A DNA stretch of 64,000 nucleotides from Paenibacillus terricola. Lineage in GTDB: Bacteria > Bacillota > Bacilli > Paenibacillales > Paenibacillaceae. The notes beneath the pieces were generated by a model. That model did not search any database. It worked only from the letters and a program-made list of their open reading frames with translations, and was not told where the DNA came from. Position 1 is the first letter of the stretch; every line of letters starts with the position of its first letter. Of the stretch, positions 25,364 to 33,989 are shown one piece after another. The position numbers and the translations under genes are program-made. The stretch lies in NCBI RefSeq assembly GCF_014779765.1, contig NZ_JACXZA010000004.1, forward strand, positions 372,001 to 436,000, read 5' to 3'.

Positions 25364-26314
25364 TTATAAGTTAAGATGAGCCGAGGCCGCTCGAAGAACG
25401 CCGCAGGAATGAGCGAACCTTGCTTGCTCTTGCGGCGTCAGATTGAGTTCCACCAGCTCGGCAATCCCTCGCCTTGTTAATATTGCCGGGACGCCCGTAC
25501 ATACTTCGCGCTCCCCATATTCGCCGTCAAGAATGGCGGATACGGCTGTTATATTGTAATCATCGCATAAGATCGATCGCACAATATGAGCAATCGCATT
25601 CGCGATGCCGTAGTGTGTGGAGCCTTTGTGCTGGTAGATTTCCCAACCAGCGTTGCGTGTCTTCGCCTCGATATCATCCAGCTTCAACAGGCTGAAGCGA
25701 TGTGGATGCTGACCGAGAATGTCATGAATCGGTTTACCGCCGATCGTGACATGCGACCATGCCGGGAATTGAGACTCACCATGTTCGCCAAGCACATAAC
25801 CGCATACACTTCGCGGATCAACCGGCAAATACTCGGCAATTAGTGTCTTTAACCGAGACGTGTCAATCGAAGTGCCCGTTCCGATGACCCGTTCGCGCGG
25901 CAGGCCAGAGAGCCGCCATACGATATGGGTGACAATGTCGACAGGGTTCGCCGCTGCAAGGAACAAGCCGTCGAAGCCGCTGGCCATAATGCGCGGGATG
26001 AGCTCGTTATACAGCTCGAAGGCACTGTCGAGCAAGTCGAGCCGATTGCTGCCGTTCTTGGGATAGCTGCCCGCACACAGCACAATAATGTCGACATCAC
26101 CGCAGTCGTTGCAGGTGCCCGTGTATATTTTGGTCCGCGTATAGGTGAAGTCCATGCAGTGTGAGAGATCGAGCGCTTGCGCATGCGCACGCTCTGGCGT
26201 CCTGCCGATCAGCATAATCTCATCGCAGATGGACTGATTAATGAGCGCATACGCACAGCTTGCTCCAACATGACCGACGCCGATAATAGCGACCCTTCGT
26301 GGCTTGCTTCCCAT
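25364..26314 (-). CDS. Divergent lactate/malate dehydrogenase-family protein
   Basis: A 316-residue protein with the full LDH/MDH fold. The nucleotide site is GVGHVGAS (residues 12-19). The catalytic His is in VLGEHGESQFPAW, the Asp/Arg pair in SIDTSRLK, and the loop Arg in NRLDLL, so the chemistry of a 2-hydroxyacid dehydrogenase is intact. Two features are odd. The Asp that normally ends beta-2 and selects NAD is replaced (LIGRT instead of LIDxN), which suggests NADP use. The substrate-specificity loop reads SYPKNGSNR where lactate dehydrogenases have NQKPGETR, so Gln-102 is lost. The true substrate is therefore unlikely to be plain pyruvate/lactate. Confidence 0.8.
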   Translation of the reverse strand: MGSKPRRVAIIGVGHVGASCAYALINQSICDEIMLIGRTPERAHAQALDLSHCMDFTYTRTKIYTGTCNDCGDVDIIVLCAGSYPKNGSNRLDLLDSAFELYNELIPRIMASGFDGLFLAAANPVDIVTHIVWRLSGLPRERVIGTGTSIDTSRLKTLIAEYLPVDPRSVCGYVLGEHGESQFPAWSHVTIGGKPIHDILGQHPHRFSLLKLDDIEAKTRNAGWEIYQHKGSTHYGIANAIAHIVRSILCDDYNITAVSAILDGEYGEREVCTGVPAILTRRGIAELVELNLTPQEQARFAHSCGVLRAASAHLNL

Positions 26315-26541
26315 CTTGTCGCCCCGCTCTCCCGTGCTGTTATGCCATAGTATATGACAGTAAGGATCGTTTTTGTTATATTCATGTGATAAAAGTTAAC
26401 GTATCTACCCGACGAATTGTAATTTTACTGTGAGCCCACAGGGCGGACATGTGAGCTTATGAGGGATAATGTGGAAAGTATTTTCGCAACAAATCTGTAA
26501 TTTCTAGCGTCATAAAGGTAAAATTCATACAGGAGGAGAGA

Positions 26542-26967
26542 GTGAAAATGAAGAAAGCAATACTATCACTAATTATTTGCACTTTCGTATTAGCTTTAGT
26601 AATTGGCTGCACGAAGGAGGAGGTTAGCGAAGAAAGTATGCTTAGCAGAATTGAAACTTCGCTTAAAGCGCAAGGCTTTACTGTAGTAAGTGAAGGCAGA
26701 CAGTCAAGTGACAATCTTGAGCAAGTATATCCTTATAAGTACAAGATTAAACAGAATGAAATGAACGAGGATTATTTATTAATATATATTTTCTCTTCCA
26801 AAGACTTGGTTAATAAAGGAATAAGTAACCAGCACTATAATATTACAACATTAACAAAATTCAAAAACTATATTAATAAAAATGTTTTGGTGGTTCACTT
26901 TGCATCGGAGGGGAATCTAGATAAATACAAGCAGAAGCTTGAAGAAGCCATTTCGAAAATATCATAA
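26542..26967 (+). CDS. Small AT-rich lipoprotein, unknown function
   Basis: A 141-residue lipoprotein of unknown family. The signal peptide (KKAILSLIICTFVLALVIGC) ends at the lipid-attached Cys near residue 23. The mature part is a mixed alpha/beta domain without a recognisable motif, ending in a Lys-rich helix. It begins with GTG 5 nt after AGGAGGAG; an ATG two codons later is equally possible. Codon use is strongly AT-rich compared with the flanking genes, as in the protease gene that follows 86 bp later, so the two probably arrived together. Confidence 0.75.
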   Translation: MKMKKAILSLIICTFVLALVIGCTKEEVSEESMLSRIETSLKAQGFTVVSEGRQSSDNLEQVYPYKYKIKQNEMNEDYLLIYIFSSKDLVNKGISNQHYNITTLTKFKNYINKNVLVVHFASEGNLDKYKQKLEEAISKIS

Positions 26968-27053
26968 TTTCTTCCATAAAAAACAATTGTATAGATTATA
27001 TGATTACTTTATACTAATAAAGATTATAAAAACACAAAAATTGGGGGTTAAAA

Positions 27054-28445
27054 GTGAAGAGAATCTTACTGCTAACTATTCTGCTATCGACCGCTCTTTA
27101 TGTAAGCGGGTGGCATACTCCTGCCACTCAAGCAAGTGACGAAGCTGAAGCGAAACGGAACTATCAAAAAACAGTAGATTTTCAACAAGAGGTTATTCCT
27201 GTTATGGAAAGTATTTTTAAAGAACAATTCCCTGAGAAAGTTTCGATTAACGATGGTGAATACGTGGATGGAATCAATTCAGATGCATTCGATGAGATAA
27301 CTGATTACTATTTTGATAACGATAATCCTAACAATCCAAAAGTCGTATTTGTCGTTGCCAAAGAAGATCGAGATGAAATGAAAACGTTAAGGAAAGCTTT
27401 GGAGGAAAAGCTTGGATACAAAGTGAAATTTATTAAAGCTAAAAAGGGGATTAAGGAATTTCGTAATCTGCAGGATCAAGTAAGCGGCTATTTAGATGTA
27501 ATATATAAAGGCGGTTACTCCGTTGGTTACAACATAAAGACACAAACTATTGATGTTGAGGCAGATTTGGATAATCAACAAATTCAGTTGTTAACGAATA
27601 GGTTCGGTTCCGATCTGCTGAGTATTACGAAGACAGTTAATTTGCCAGTAACTACGGCGGCTCGTGATTATCCGTTTTTAAATATAGGCGGAGGACAAGA
27701 AATTAAGCCGGATATAGATGGAGCCAATACATATGTTTTGTGTTCTTCAGGTTATATTGCCTATAAAGATAATCAAGCATACATGGTAACAGCGGGTCAT
27801 TGTATAAAAAAGCCAGTCGCTGGTGGTTCTACATACGAAGTAATTGAGGGAAATAGTAGTGATGGATACAGAACGTTGGGTTATCAGCATTGGAGTGGCT
27901 ACAATTCAACGACAAAATATGATTTCGGACTCATTAGACTTACAGATCTATCCATGCAAGTGACAAGTCGGTTTTACACGAATAATAGCGGAACCGGAGC
28001 GATTGACGGTCAACTGCAGCCTTATTTGACGATCGGCTCAACGGGTATTAAGGTTGGACTTGCGATAAATAAATCCGGAAGAACAACAGGCATTACCGGG
28101 GGGACGATTAGTAAAACGGACACTACGGTAAGTTACGGTATTGAAAGTTTCTCGGTTAAAGTTTTGGAAGCTGATTTACGGTCAGGCTATGGAAAACTTA
28201 TTGACGGCATGTATACGGCAGTAGCAGGCAGTGGAGATAGTGGTTCGACAGTATATAGAGCATCTGACTATGCTCTTGTCGGCGTTCAATCAGGCATAAC
28301 GACGGACTACACGGATGCGAATAACTATAATTATGGTGACAATATGTTTGTTTCGCCGGCTTGGTATGCAAATTCAGTTCTTGGAAGCACATTCTATCAA
28401 TACAATAAAACCTATGATACCCCAGTTTCGCAAATGCAAGGATAA
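27054..28445 (+). CDS. Trypsin-like secreted serine protease
   Basis: A 463-residue secreted protease of the chymotrypsin fold (S1, streptogrisin/alpha-lytic-like). A signal peptide covers about residues 1-27. A pro-region of roughly 180 residues, acidic and Lys-rich, follows. The protease domain starts near residue 215; the catalytic triad is His in VTAGHCIKK, Asp in YDFGLIRL and Ser in AGSGDSGSTVYRA. The oxyanion GDSGS is intact. GTG is the start, with GGGGG upstream. GC content is far below that of the neighbourhood. Its function is extracellular proteolysis; the terminator at 28452 ends the unit. Confidence 0.85.
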   Translation: MKRILLLTILLSTALYVSGWHTPATQASDEAEAKRNYQKTVDFQQEVIPVMESIFKEQFPEKVSINDGEYVDGINSDAFDEITDYYFDNDNPNNPKVVFVVAKEDRDEMKTLRKALEEKLGYKVKFIKAKKGIKEFRNLQDQVSGYLDVIYKGGYSVGYNIKTQTIDVEADLDNQQIQLLTNRFGSDLLSITKTVNLPVTTAARDYPFLNIGGGQEIKPDIDGANTYVLCSSGYIAYKDNQAYMVTAGHCIKKPVAGGSTYEVIEGNSSDGYRTLGYQHWSGYNSTTKYDFGLIRLTDLSMQVTSRFYTNNSGTGAIDGQLQPYLTIGSTGIKVGLAINKSGRTTGITGGTISKTDTTVSYGIESFSVKVLEADLRSGYGKLIDGMYTAVAGSGDSGSTVYRASDYALVGVQSGITTDYTDANNYNYGDNMFVSPAWYANSVLGSTFYQYNKTYDTPVSQMQG

Positions 28446-28451
28446 GGATTG

Positions 28452-28482
28452 GACCAGCCAGAATATCTGGTTGGTCTTTTTT
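28452..28482 (+). terminator. Terminator after the protease gene
   Basis: A 10-bp perfect stem (GACCAGCCAG with CTGGTTGGTC including a G-U pair), loop AATAT, then T6. It begins 7 bp after the stop codon. Confidence 0.85.
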
Positions 28483-28650
28483 GTCGGCCATCATATAATG
28501 CGCCAGCAAAGAGAACATAGTTTAATTAATGGTTCTGTCTCTACACATTTTTGAGCTTCCTCGCTACAATTGTTTACATTCCATTTAACTTGTTATCGTA
28601 AAATCGAACAGAGAGCGGCGCTGCCGTGCATGTGGATGAAGAGAGGGAAC

Positions 28651-29343
28651 GTGAGTGCTATGGTTAACCTATTAGTAGTCGATGACGACGCGTCGATCCG
28701 GAAGCTAGTCGGACATTTTATGAGTGAAGCAGGCTATACGGTGGAAGAGGCAGAGAACGGCTTGGACGCGCTGCGCAAGCTGGAGTCTTTCAAGGCGGAC
28801 CTCGTGATTCTAGATTTGATGATGCCCGAGATGGATGGGTGGAAGTTGTGCAAGGAGCTGCGTGAGTTCTATCCCGATATGCCGCTGCTTATGTTAACTG
28901 CGATGGGAGAGACAACCCAGAAAATAAAAGGCTTTGATCTTGGGACCGATGATTACGTAGTGAAGCCGTTCATACCGGAGGAGCTCGTTGCACGGGTGAA
29001 GGCGCTGTTGAAGCGGTATCGGATTGCGGCTTCCTCCACGGTGCAGATCGGCATGGTAACGTTGAACCGACGGACGTTCGAGACGACGATGAAGGATGCG
29101 AACATTTCGCTGCCGCCCAAGGAATTCGAGCTGCTGTTCAAGCTGGCGAGCTATCCAGGTCAGACGCTGCTTCGCGAACAGCTCATCGAAGCGATCTGGG
29201 GCGTTGACTTCGACGGGAACGAGCGAACGCTCGATGTTCATGTGAACCGACTGCGCGAGCGGTTCCCGGAAGCGGAAGCGGGCTTCCGCATCGCAACGGT
29301 TCGCGGGCTTGGCTATCGGATGGAGGCAGGAACGGAATCATGA
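28651..29343 (+). CDS. OmpR-family response regulator
   Basis: A response regulator of about 230 residues. The receiver has the acidic pair VVDDD, phospho-acceptor Asp in LVILDLMMPEMDG, Thr in LMLTAMGE and Lys in DYVVKPFIPEE. The winged-helix output (LPPKEFELLFKLASYPGQ, TLDVHVNRLRERF) is complete. GTG at 28651 is chosen because of AGAGGG just upstream; ATG at 28660 is the alternative, with the same reading frame. Its stop overlaps the kinase start (ATGA), so the two are translationally coupled. The stimulus is unknown. Confidence 0.88.
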   Translation: MSAMVNLLVVDDDASIRKLVGHFMSEAGYTVEEAENGLDALRKLESFKADLVILDLMMPEMDGWKLCKELREFYPDMPLLMLTAMGETTQKIKGFDLGTDDYVVKPFIPEELVARVKALLKRYRIAASSTVQIGMVTLNRRTFETTMKDANISLPPKEFELLFKLASYPGQTLLREQLIEAIWGVDFDGNERTLDVHVNRLRERFPEAEAGFRIATVRGLGYRMEAGTES

Positions 29344-30827
29344 GAGTCAAGAAGCCGAAGATCAAACCGGGTGTAAGTGCATACGATCGATTTTATAGCA
29401 ATATGCGCATGAAGATCGTCGGGGCTTTCTTCGGGATGACGATCGTGGTCGTCATCTTCTGGTCTGCTATGTACTCGATCGTGTCCTATGTCGGCGATGG
29501 ACTGCGCCATGACGAAATGCATGATGAACTGCTAGAAGATCTGCATCATGCCGTCCAGATGCTGGAGGCTGCGAATGCAGAGTCGGAATCGGCTTCACAG
29601 GCGCAGCTGATCGCATTGAACGCTCGCCAGTTGAATGCAACCATCGCGATTCAGGCGAGCGATGAACAATGGCGTATATATGGGGATGGCAGGAGCCGTA
29701 TTCAGGAACAACTATCCGAAGCGAGTTCAGGGGAGTGGTACCAATACCGCTGGAACAATCCGTTCACAACACGCGATGCAGCCTTAATTGCGACGGTTCA
29801 AGGCAGCGATGGCGCTAACTATCGGTTAGCGATCAATAAGCCGCTGGCTGCTTGGTATGATCATTTCTATTATGCGGTTTCTCCCCAAATCTTGTTTGTA
29901 CTCTCGATTGCGTTGATGGCCTTCTTCGCTACCCCTTGGCGGAGTCAAATGAAGTTATTGAAGACGATGCTCGACGCAATGAAGCGGATGGCCACGGGGG
30001 ACTTCTCCGTTGATCTGCCGAAGGTGAAGCGGATGGGCGATATGGAGGTCATTGTCGAAGGTCTTAGCGACATGGCCACCGAGCTGCAGCAATTGGAGCA
30101 GACGCGCCAGCGGTTTATATCGGATGTGTCGCATGAGCTGCAATCGCCCCTAACTTCGATAACGGGGTTCGCGCAGGCGCTTCATAATGAAACGCTGTCG
30201 AGGGAAACGCGGCTCGATTATTTGGAGCGGATCGAGGCGGAGAGCATGCGTTTATCGAAGCTGAGCGATAGCCTGCTTAAGCTGACAATGCTCGAAGCGC
30301 AGCGAGAACTGGTTGAGCCTCACGAATTTGCGCTTGATATGCAGTTGAAGAGAACGGCGCTTGCGCTCGAGCCGCAATGGCTCGGCAAGCGGATTGAGCT
30401 TGATATTGAGCTCGAACAAGTTACGGTGACTGGTGATGAGGATGCGCTGCGACAGGTCTGGACGAATTTGCTGCATAACGCGATCAAATTTACGCCTGAG
30501 GACGGCACGATCCGTATCCAATTGACGAAGGAGCAGCAGCAAGCGCGAGTGATAATAGCCGATACGGGGATTGGCATCGCGGAAGAGGATCTGCCGCACG
30601 TATTCGAGCGGTTCTACAAAGCAGATAAAGCCCGCACCAGCTCCAAAGGGGGCAGCGGCCTGGGATTGTCGATTGCTGCTACGATTGTACGCCAACATGG
30701 CGGCACCATAACGGCGAGCAGCGTGCAAGGCCAGGGTACAACGTTCGAAGCAACCATTCCGCTGCAGCTTGCAGAGAAACCTGCTGTCTTACCGGGCGGA
30801 AAAACGCAAACAGCCGAATCTCGCTAA
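29340..30827 (+). CDS. Membrane sensor histidine kinase, partner of OmpR-type regulator
   Basis: A 495-residue kinase. Transmembrane helices lie at about residues 25-48 and 177-200, enclosing an extracellular sensor of about 130 residues. A HAMP domain (about 200-255) is followed by HisKA with the phospho-acceptor His in SDVSHELQSPLTSITGF near residue 268, then HATPase_c (NLLHNAIKFTPEDG, DTGIGIAEEDL, GGSGLGLSI). It starts four bases before the regulator stop. The C-terminal tail after LAEKPAVLPGG is not conserved. The target genes are not evident; nothing nearby is an obvious transporter partner. Confidence 0.88.
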   Translation: MRVKKPKIKPGVSAYDRFYSNMRMKIVGAFFGMTIVVVIFWSAMYSIVSYVGDGLRHDEMHDELLEDLHHAVQMLEAANAESESASQAQLIALNARQLNATIAIQASDEQWRIYGDGRSRIQEQLSEASSGEWYQYRWNNPFTTRDAALIATVQGSDGANYRLAINKPLAAWYDHFYYAVSPQILFVLSIALMAFFATPWRSQMKLLKTMLDAMKRMATGDFSVDLPKVKRMGDMEVIVEGLSDMATELQQLEQTRQRFISDVSHELQSPLTSITGFAQALHNETLSRETRLDYLERIEAESMRLSKLSDSLLKLTMLEAQRELVEPHEFALDMQLKRTALALEPQWLGKRIELDIELEQVTVTGDEDALRQVWTNLLHNAIKFTPEDGTIRIQLTKEQQQARVIIADTGIGIAEEDLPHVFERFYKADKARTSSKGGSGLGLSIAATIVRQHGGTITASSVQGQGTTFEATIPLQLAEKPAVLPGGKTQTAESR

Positions 30828-30845
30828 GAGAATCGGCTGCTTGTG
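30811..30845 (+). terminator. Hairpin overlapping the kinase stop codon
   Basis: CAGCCGA pairs with TCGGCTG around an inner TCTC/GAGA stem. The stop codon lies in the loop. Only a weak T tract (CTTGTG) follows, so termination may be partial. The leftward SGNH gene ends 22 bp away. Confidence 0.5.
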
Positions 30846-30866
30846 CCGCAATACCGCATGCAAGTC

Positions 30867-31505
30867 TTATAAAGTCTCCAAGAACGGCGCAATTCGTTGT
30901 GCCATCAACTGATGACCAGCATCATTGGGATGGAGGCCATCCGGCATGTAGCGATCTTTAATGACTTGCAGCTTCGGCTGCATGCCGCTCATTGCGTATA
31001 GGTCGAGCACGGGCAGCGCGTAATAACGCGCCCGTTCCTTCAGATGCTCAGCGAACAGCTCGAGCGTCAGGCCGGTCTCGGGATTCAACTCGACATAGCC
31101 ATCATAGAAGTCTCGGTGCAGCGGCGTCAGGAAGCAGATAGAGGCTGCAGGATATTGTTCAATCAAACCCGTCATCAGAACATTCAGCGCACCAAGAAAA
31201 GTGCCAGTCGTGAAATCTTCGGTTGTGCCGATCGGCGCTGTTCCGTGACCGAAATCATTCGTCCCGCCGAACACAACGACGAGATCCGCATCATCATCCA
31301 TCCCTGCATAACGGACGGACATCGCGCTTCCGCCATCATCGGGCTGACTAGCGATACGTGTGCCGCTAATGCCGTAGTGCTTCAGATCGCCGAAGCCGAT
31401 CATCTCGTTCAGCATGGCGTGATAGGTCTTCGTTGTCCCAACGCCTTCGGTGATGCTGTCGCCAAGGAATAGCGCCTTCTTGCCTGCCCATTTGCTCGTG
31501 CTCAT
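30867..31505 (-). CDS. SGNH/GDSL-family hydrolase
   Basis: A 212-residue cytoplasmic SGNH hydrolase. Block I is FLGDSITEG with the nucleophile Ser near residue 18, the Gly block II lies around KHYGISGTRIA, block III is GTNDFGHG, and block V is DGLHPNDAGH with the Asp/His pair. It is therefore catalytically complete, acting on an unknown acyl ester. The ATG at 31505 is preferred to one eight codons upstream because AGGAGG lies 10 nt before it. It has no signal peptide. It diverges from uxaC, so a role in deacetylating imported sugars or plant-polymer fragments is possible but unproven. Confidence 0.85.
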   Translation of the reverse strand: MSTSKWAGKKALFLGDSITEGVGTTKTYHAMLNEMIGFGDLKHYGISGTRIASQPDDGGSAMSVRYAGMDDDADLVVVFGGTNDFGHGTAPIGTTEDFTTGTFLGALNVLMTGLIEQYPAASICFLTPLHRDFYDGYVELNPETGLTLELFAEHLKERARYYALPVLDLYAMSGMQPKLQVIKDRYMPDGLHPNDAGHQLMAQRIAPFLETL

Positions 31506-31770
31506 TCGTGTGAAACCTCCTGTATTCATTGCTTGTACATGGTCTCTCCTAGTGTATCCGATCGCGTTCCAGCGCGGCTAGAAGACATTTCTTTAATAAT
31601 AGATAACAACGTTGTTAAAAATCGATTGAATGTCAGAAACAGTTAGAGTAGGATAGGGATGAAGCAGCAATCGTTCCAATTCTGAATGCGCATACATGGA
31701 GTTGGAATTACACGATGGCAAGATGTCATTCTCACTATAATTTCTAATGAAGGAAGGGTGTTTTCCTCGA

Positions 31771-33174
31771 ATGAAGCCTTTCATGAATGAACAGTTTTTG
31801 CTTCGCACGCCTACAGCAATCAAACTGTATGAACAGTACGCGAAGGATATGCCGATTATCGACTACCACTGCCACTTGAGCCCGCAAGAAATTTATGAGA
31901 ACAAAAGATTCCGCAATCTGACGGAAGCTTGGCTGTATGGCGATCATTACAAATGGCGCGCAATGCGCGCTAATGGTGAACCCGAGCATCTGGTCACGGG
32001 TCCTGCGGATGATTATGACCGTTTCCTCGCATACGCGCGTACGGTACCGATGACGATCGGCAATCCGCTCTATCATTGGTCGCATCTCGAGCTTCAACGC
32101 TTCTTCGGCATCTACGATCTGATCAATGAACGCAATGCCCGTTCGATCTGGGATCGGGTGCAAGCGCAGCTTGATGGCGAGGGCTTCAGCGCTCGCGATC
32201 TGATCCGCAAGTCGAACGTTCGCGTTGTTTGCACGACGGATGATCCAACGGATACGCTTGAATACCATGTGAAACTGAAGCAAGATGCGGATTTCCAAGA
32301 TGTGAAGGTGCTGCCGTCGTTCCGTCCAGATAAGGCGCTTGAGCTCAATCGTGAAGGCTTCAGCGCTTGGATCGACAAGCTGGCCGCTGTGAACGGCAAG
32401 CCAATCACCACGTACGAACAATTGCTCAGCGCGCTCGACGATCGTATCGCATTCTTCGACGAAACGGGCTGCCGCGTAGCGGATCTGGCTATCGACGTTA
32501 TGATGTACGCGGATGGAACGCACGAAGAGGCAGCAGCTGCATTCGCAGCAGCGCTCCGCGGTGAGCAAGCTAACGCTGAGACGGAAGCGAAGTACAAAAC
32601 GTTCACGCTGCTTCATATTTGCCGCCGCTATGCTGAGTATGGCTGGGCCATGCAGTTCCACATCAATGCAGCCCGCAACAACAACAGCCGCATGTTTGCG
32701 AAGCTTGGACCAGACACCGGCTACGATTCCATTAACGACAGCCCGGTTGCTTATCCGCTGGCACGCATTCTCGGCGCTCTTGACGCTGACGACAAGCTGC
32801 CGAAGACGATTCTGTACTCGCTTAACCCTAACGACTATCATGCGATCGGTACGATTATGGGCAGCTTCCAAGGCGGCGGCACGCCTGGCAAAATCCAATT
32901 CGGCTCCGCATGGTGGTTCAACGATACGAAGGACGGCATGATCGAGCAAATGAAGGCACTGGCGAACTTTGGTCTGCTCAGCCGATTCGTCGGCATGCTG
33001 ACCGACTCGCGCAGCTTCCTGTCGTATACGCGGCATGAATACTTCCGCCGCATTCTGTGCGATTTGATTGGTGAATGGGTCGAAAATGGAGAAGCGCCAG
33101 ACGATGACGAGCTTCTTGGCACGATCGTTCGCGGCATTTGTTACGATAACGCGCAATCATATTTCGAGTTCTAA
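31771..33174 (+). CDS. uxaC: Glucuronate isomerase
   Basis: A 467-residue uronate isomerase, which converts D-glucuronate to D-fructuronate and D-galacturonate to D-tagaturonate in pectin and hemicellulose breakdown. The amidohydrolase-fold features are present: PIIDYHCHLSPQEIYEN near the N-terminus, VRVVCTTDDPTDTLEYH, WAMQFHINAARNNN, and the C-terminal LTDSRSFLSYTRHEYFRR. The usual length is about 470. The ATG at 31771 is used; an upstream ATG at 31747 has no binding site. No other uronate genes are adjacent, so the rest of the pathway lies elsewhere. Confidence 0.93.
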   Translation: MKPFMNEQFLLRTPTAIKLYEQYAKDMPIIDYHCHLSPQEIYENKRFRNLTEAWLYGDHYKWRAMRANGEPEHLVTGPADDYDRFLAYARTVPMTIGNPLYHWSHLELQRFFGIYDLINERNARSIWDRVQAQLDGEGFSARDLIRKSNVRVVCTTDDPTDTLEYHVKLKQDADFQDVKVLPSFRPDKALELNREGFSAWIDKLAAVNGKPITTYEQLLSALDDRIAFFDETGCRVADLAIDVMMYADGTHEEAAAAFAAALRGEQANAETEAKYKTFTLLHICRRYAEYGWAMQFHINAARNNNSRMFAKLGPDTGYDSINDSPVAYPLARILGALDADDKLPKTILYSLNPNDYHAIGTIMGSFQGGGTPGKIQFGSAWWFNDTKDGMIEQMKALANFGLLSRFVGMLTDSRSFLSYTRHEYFRRILCDLIGEWVENGEAPDDDELLGTIVRGICYDNAQSYFEF

Positions 33175-33236
33175 AAGCCATACTATAGAGAGTTGTGACA
33201 GAACAATGCGCAAATGTGTCTGGTCATTGAGCATTG

Positions 33237-33301
33237 TTTGAACAAAAGTTGATCATTTTTTGAACAAAATATGAACATTCTTCGATCGTTTGTGATATAC
33301 T
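33237..33301 (+). promoter_or_regulatory. Promoter with direct repeats upstream of small membrane gene
   Basis: The 11-mer TTTGAACAAAA occurs at 33237-33247 and 33259-33269, exactly 22 bp apart (two helical turns), with a related ATGAAC at 33271. An extended -10, TGA-TATACT, ends at 33301, 46 bp before the gene. The repeats replace a normal -35, which suggests an activator site or a repressor operator of unknown identity. Confidence 0.45.
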
Positions 33302-33346
33302 ATGGACATGGAAACACTTACAACGATATGAGGGAGCGTTTTGACC

Positions 33347-33619
33347 ATGACGACAAAGACATCATCGACAAGCGTATTATCGACGGAGCGCGGTTTTAGA
33401 CCGCTTGTATGGCTAATGACGGTTGCGGCATGGGCAGCGCTGACGATCGGTGTTGTAATGTGCCTTATGTATCTTCGTCCATTCAACGATCGCAACTGGC
33501 AGCTGATGATCGGTATCGGTTTCTTAGTTGGCAGCGTTCATATTTATGTGATTAAGACTGCGATCCACCTCGTTAACGAACGTCGGGCGCAGCAGCAATC
33601 AGACAATGATCAAACTTAA
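33347..33619 (+). CDS. Small two-helix membrane protein
   Basis: A 90-residue protein with two predicted membrane helices (VWLMTVAAWAALTIGVVMCL at about residues 22-41 and GIGFLVGSVHIYVIKTA at about 56-72) and a charged C-terminal tail (NERRAQQQSDNDQT). The ATG at 33347 has GAGGGAG about 10 nt upstream. I do not recognise the family. It is a single-gene unit with its own promoter and a strong terminator, lying between uxaC and the quinol oxidase genes; no functional link is evident. Confidence 0.7.
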   Translation: MTTKTSSTSVLSTERGFRPLVWLMTVAAWAALTIGVVMCLMYLRPFNDRNWQLMIGIGFLVGSVHIYVIKTAIHLVNERRAQQQSDNDQT

Positions 33620-33638
33620 ATCTTCTATTTAAGAAGAC

Positions 33639-33669
33639 ATCCCTTCCGGCGGGCCGGAGGGGATTTTTT
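33639..33669 (+). terminator. Terminator after the small membrane gene
   Basis: A 10-bp stem (ATCCCTTCCGG with CCGGAGGGGAT, one G-U pair) is followed by six T. A smaller TCTTCT/AAGAAGA hairpin precedes it. Confidence 0.85.
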
Positions 33670-33989
33670 ATGTGCACTTTTAATGTGTGCATATATATGT
33701 GTACATATAATTGTGACAAGCCATTCAAACATCGACTTATTTGCCTTGGTTGAATTCCCGTTTTTAAGTGCAAATTAACAGGTACAATGGTGCAACAATG
33801 CGTAAATTACGTGGTCAATGGCAGGATCGCCCTATGTCGTGTCTAAGTGGTGAAAATTGTTTTACAGAAAAGAGAATAAAGATTGACGTATTTGCAAACT
33901 GGGGTTTAAAACCGATGACGTTCTGTTATGTTGGATTTACGGAAAAGAACAACTCGGATAAGACCTCTCGAACGGAGGCGTTCGGGCGG
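33670..33989. other. Upstream region of the quinol oxidase operon
   Basis: About 320 bp without a supported gene. It should carry the qox promoter. A TTGACG followed after 17 bp by TTAAAA (near 33884-33912) is a weak candidate. The frame of qoxA stays open upstream to 33768, but codon use and the lack of a binding site do not support a longer protein. No Fnr, Rex or ResD site with two good halves was found. Confidence 0.35.

Noticed and set aside
31744-33156. A 470-codon open frame antisense to uxaC
   Set aside because: It mirrors a strongly conserved uxaC gene, has no ribosome binding site and its translation is rich in Arg, Ile and His without any domain. It is a by-product of the codon use of uxaC.
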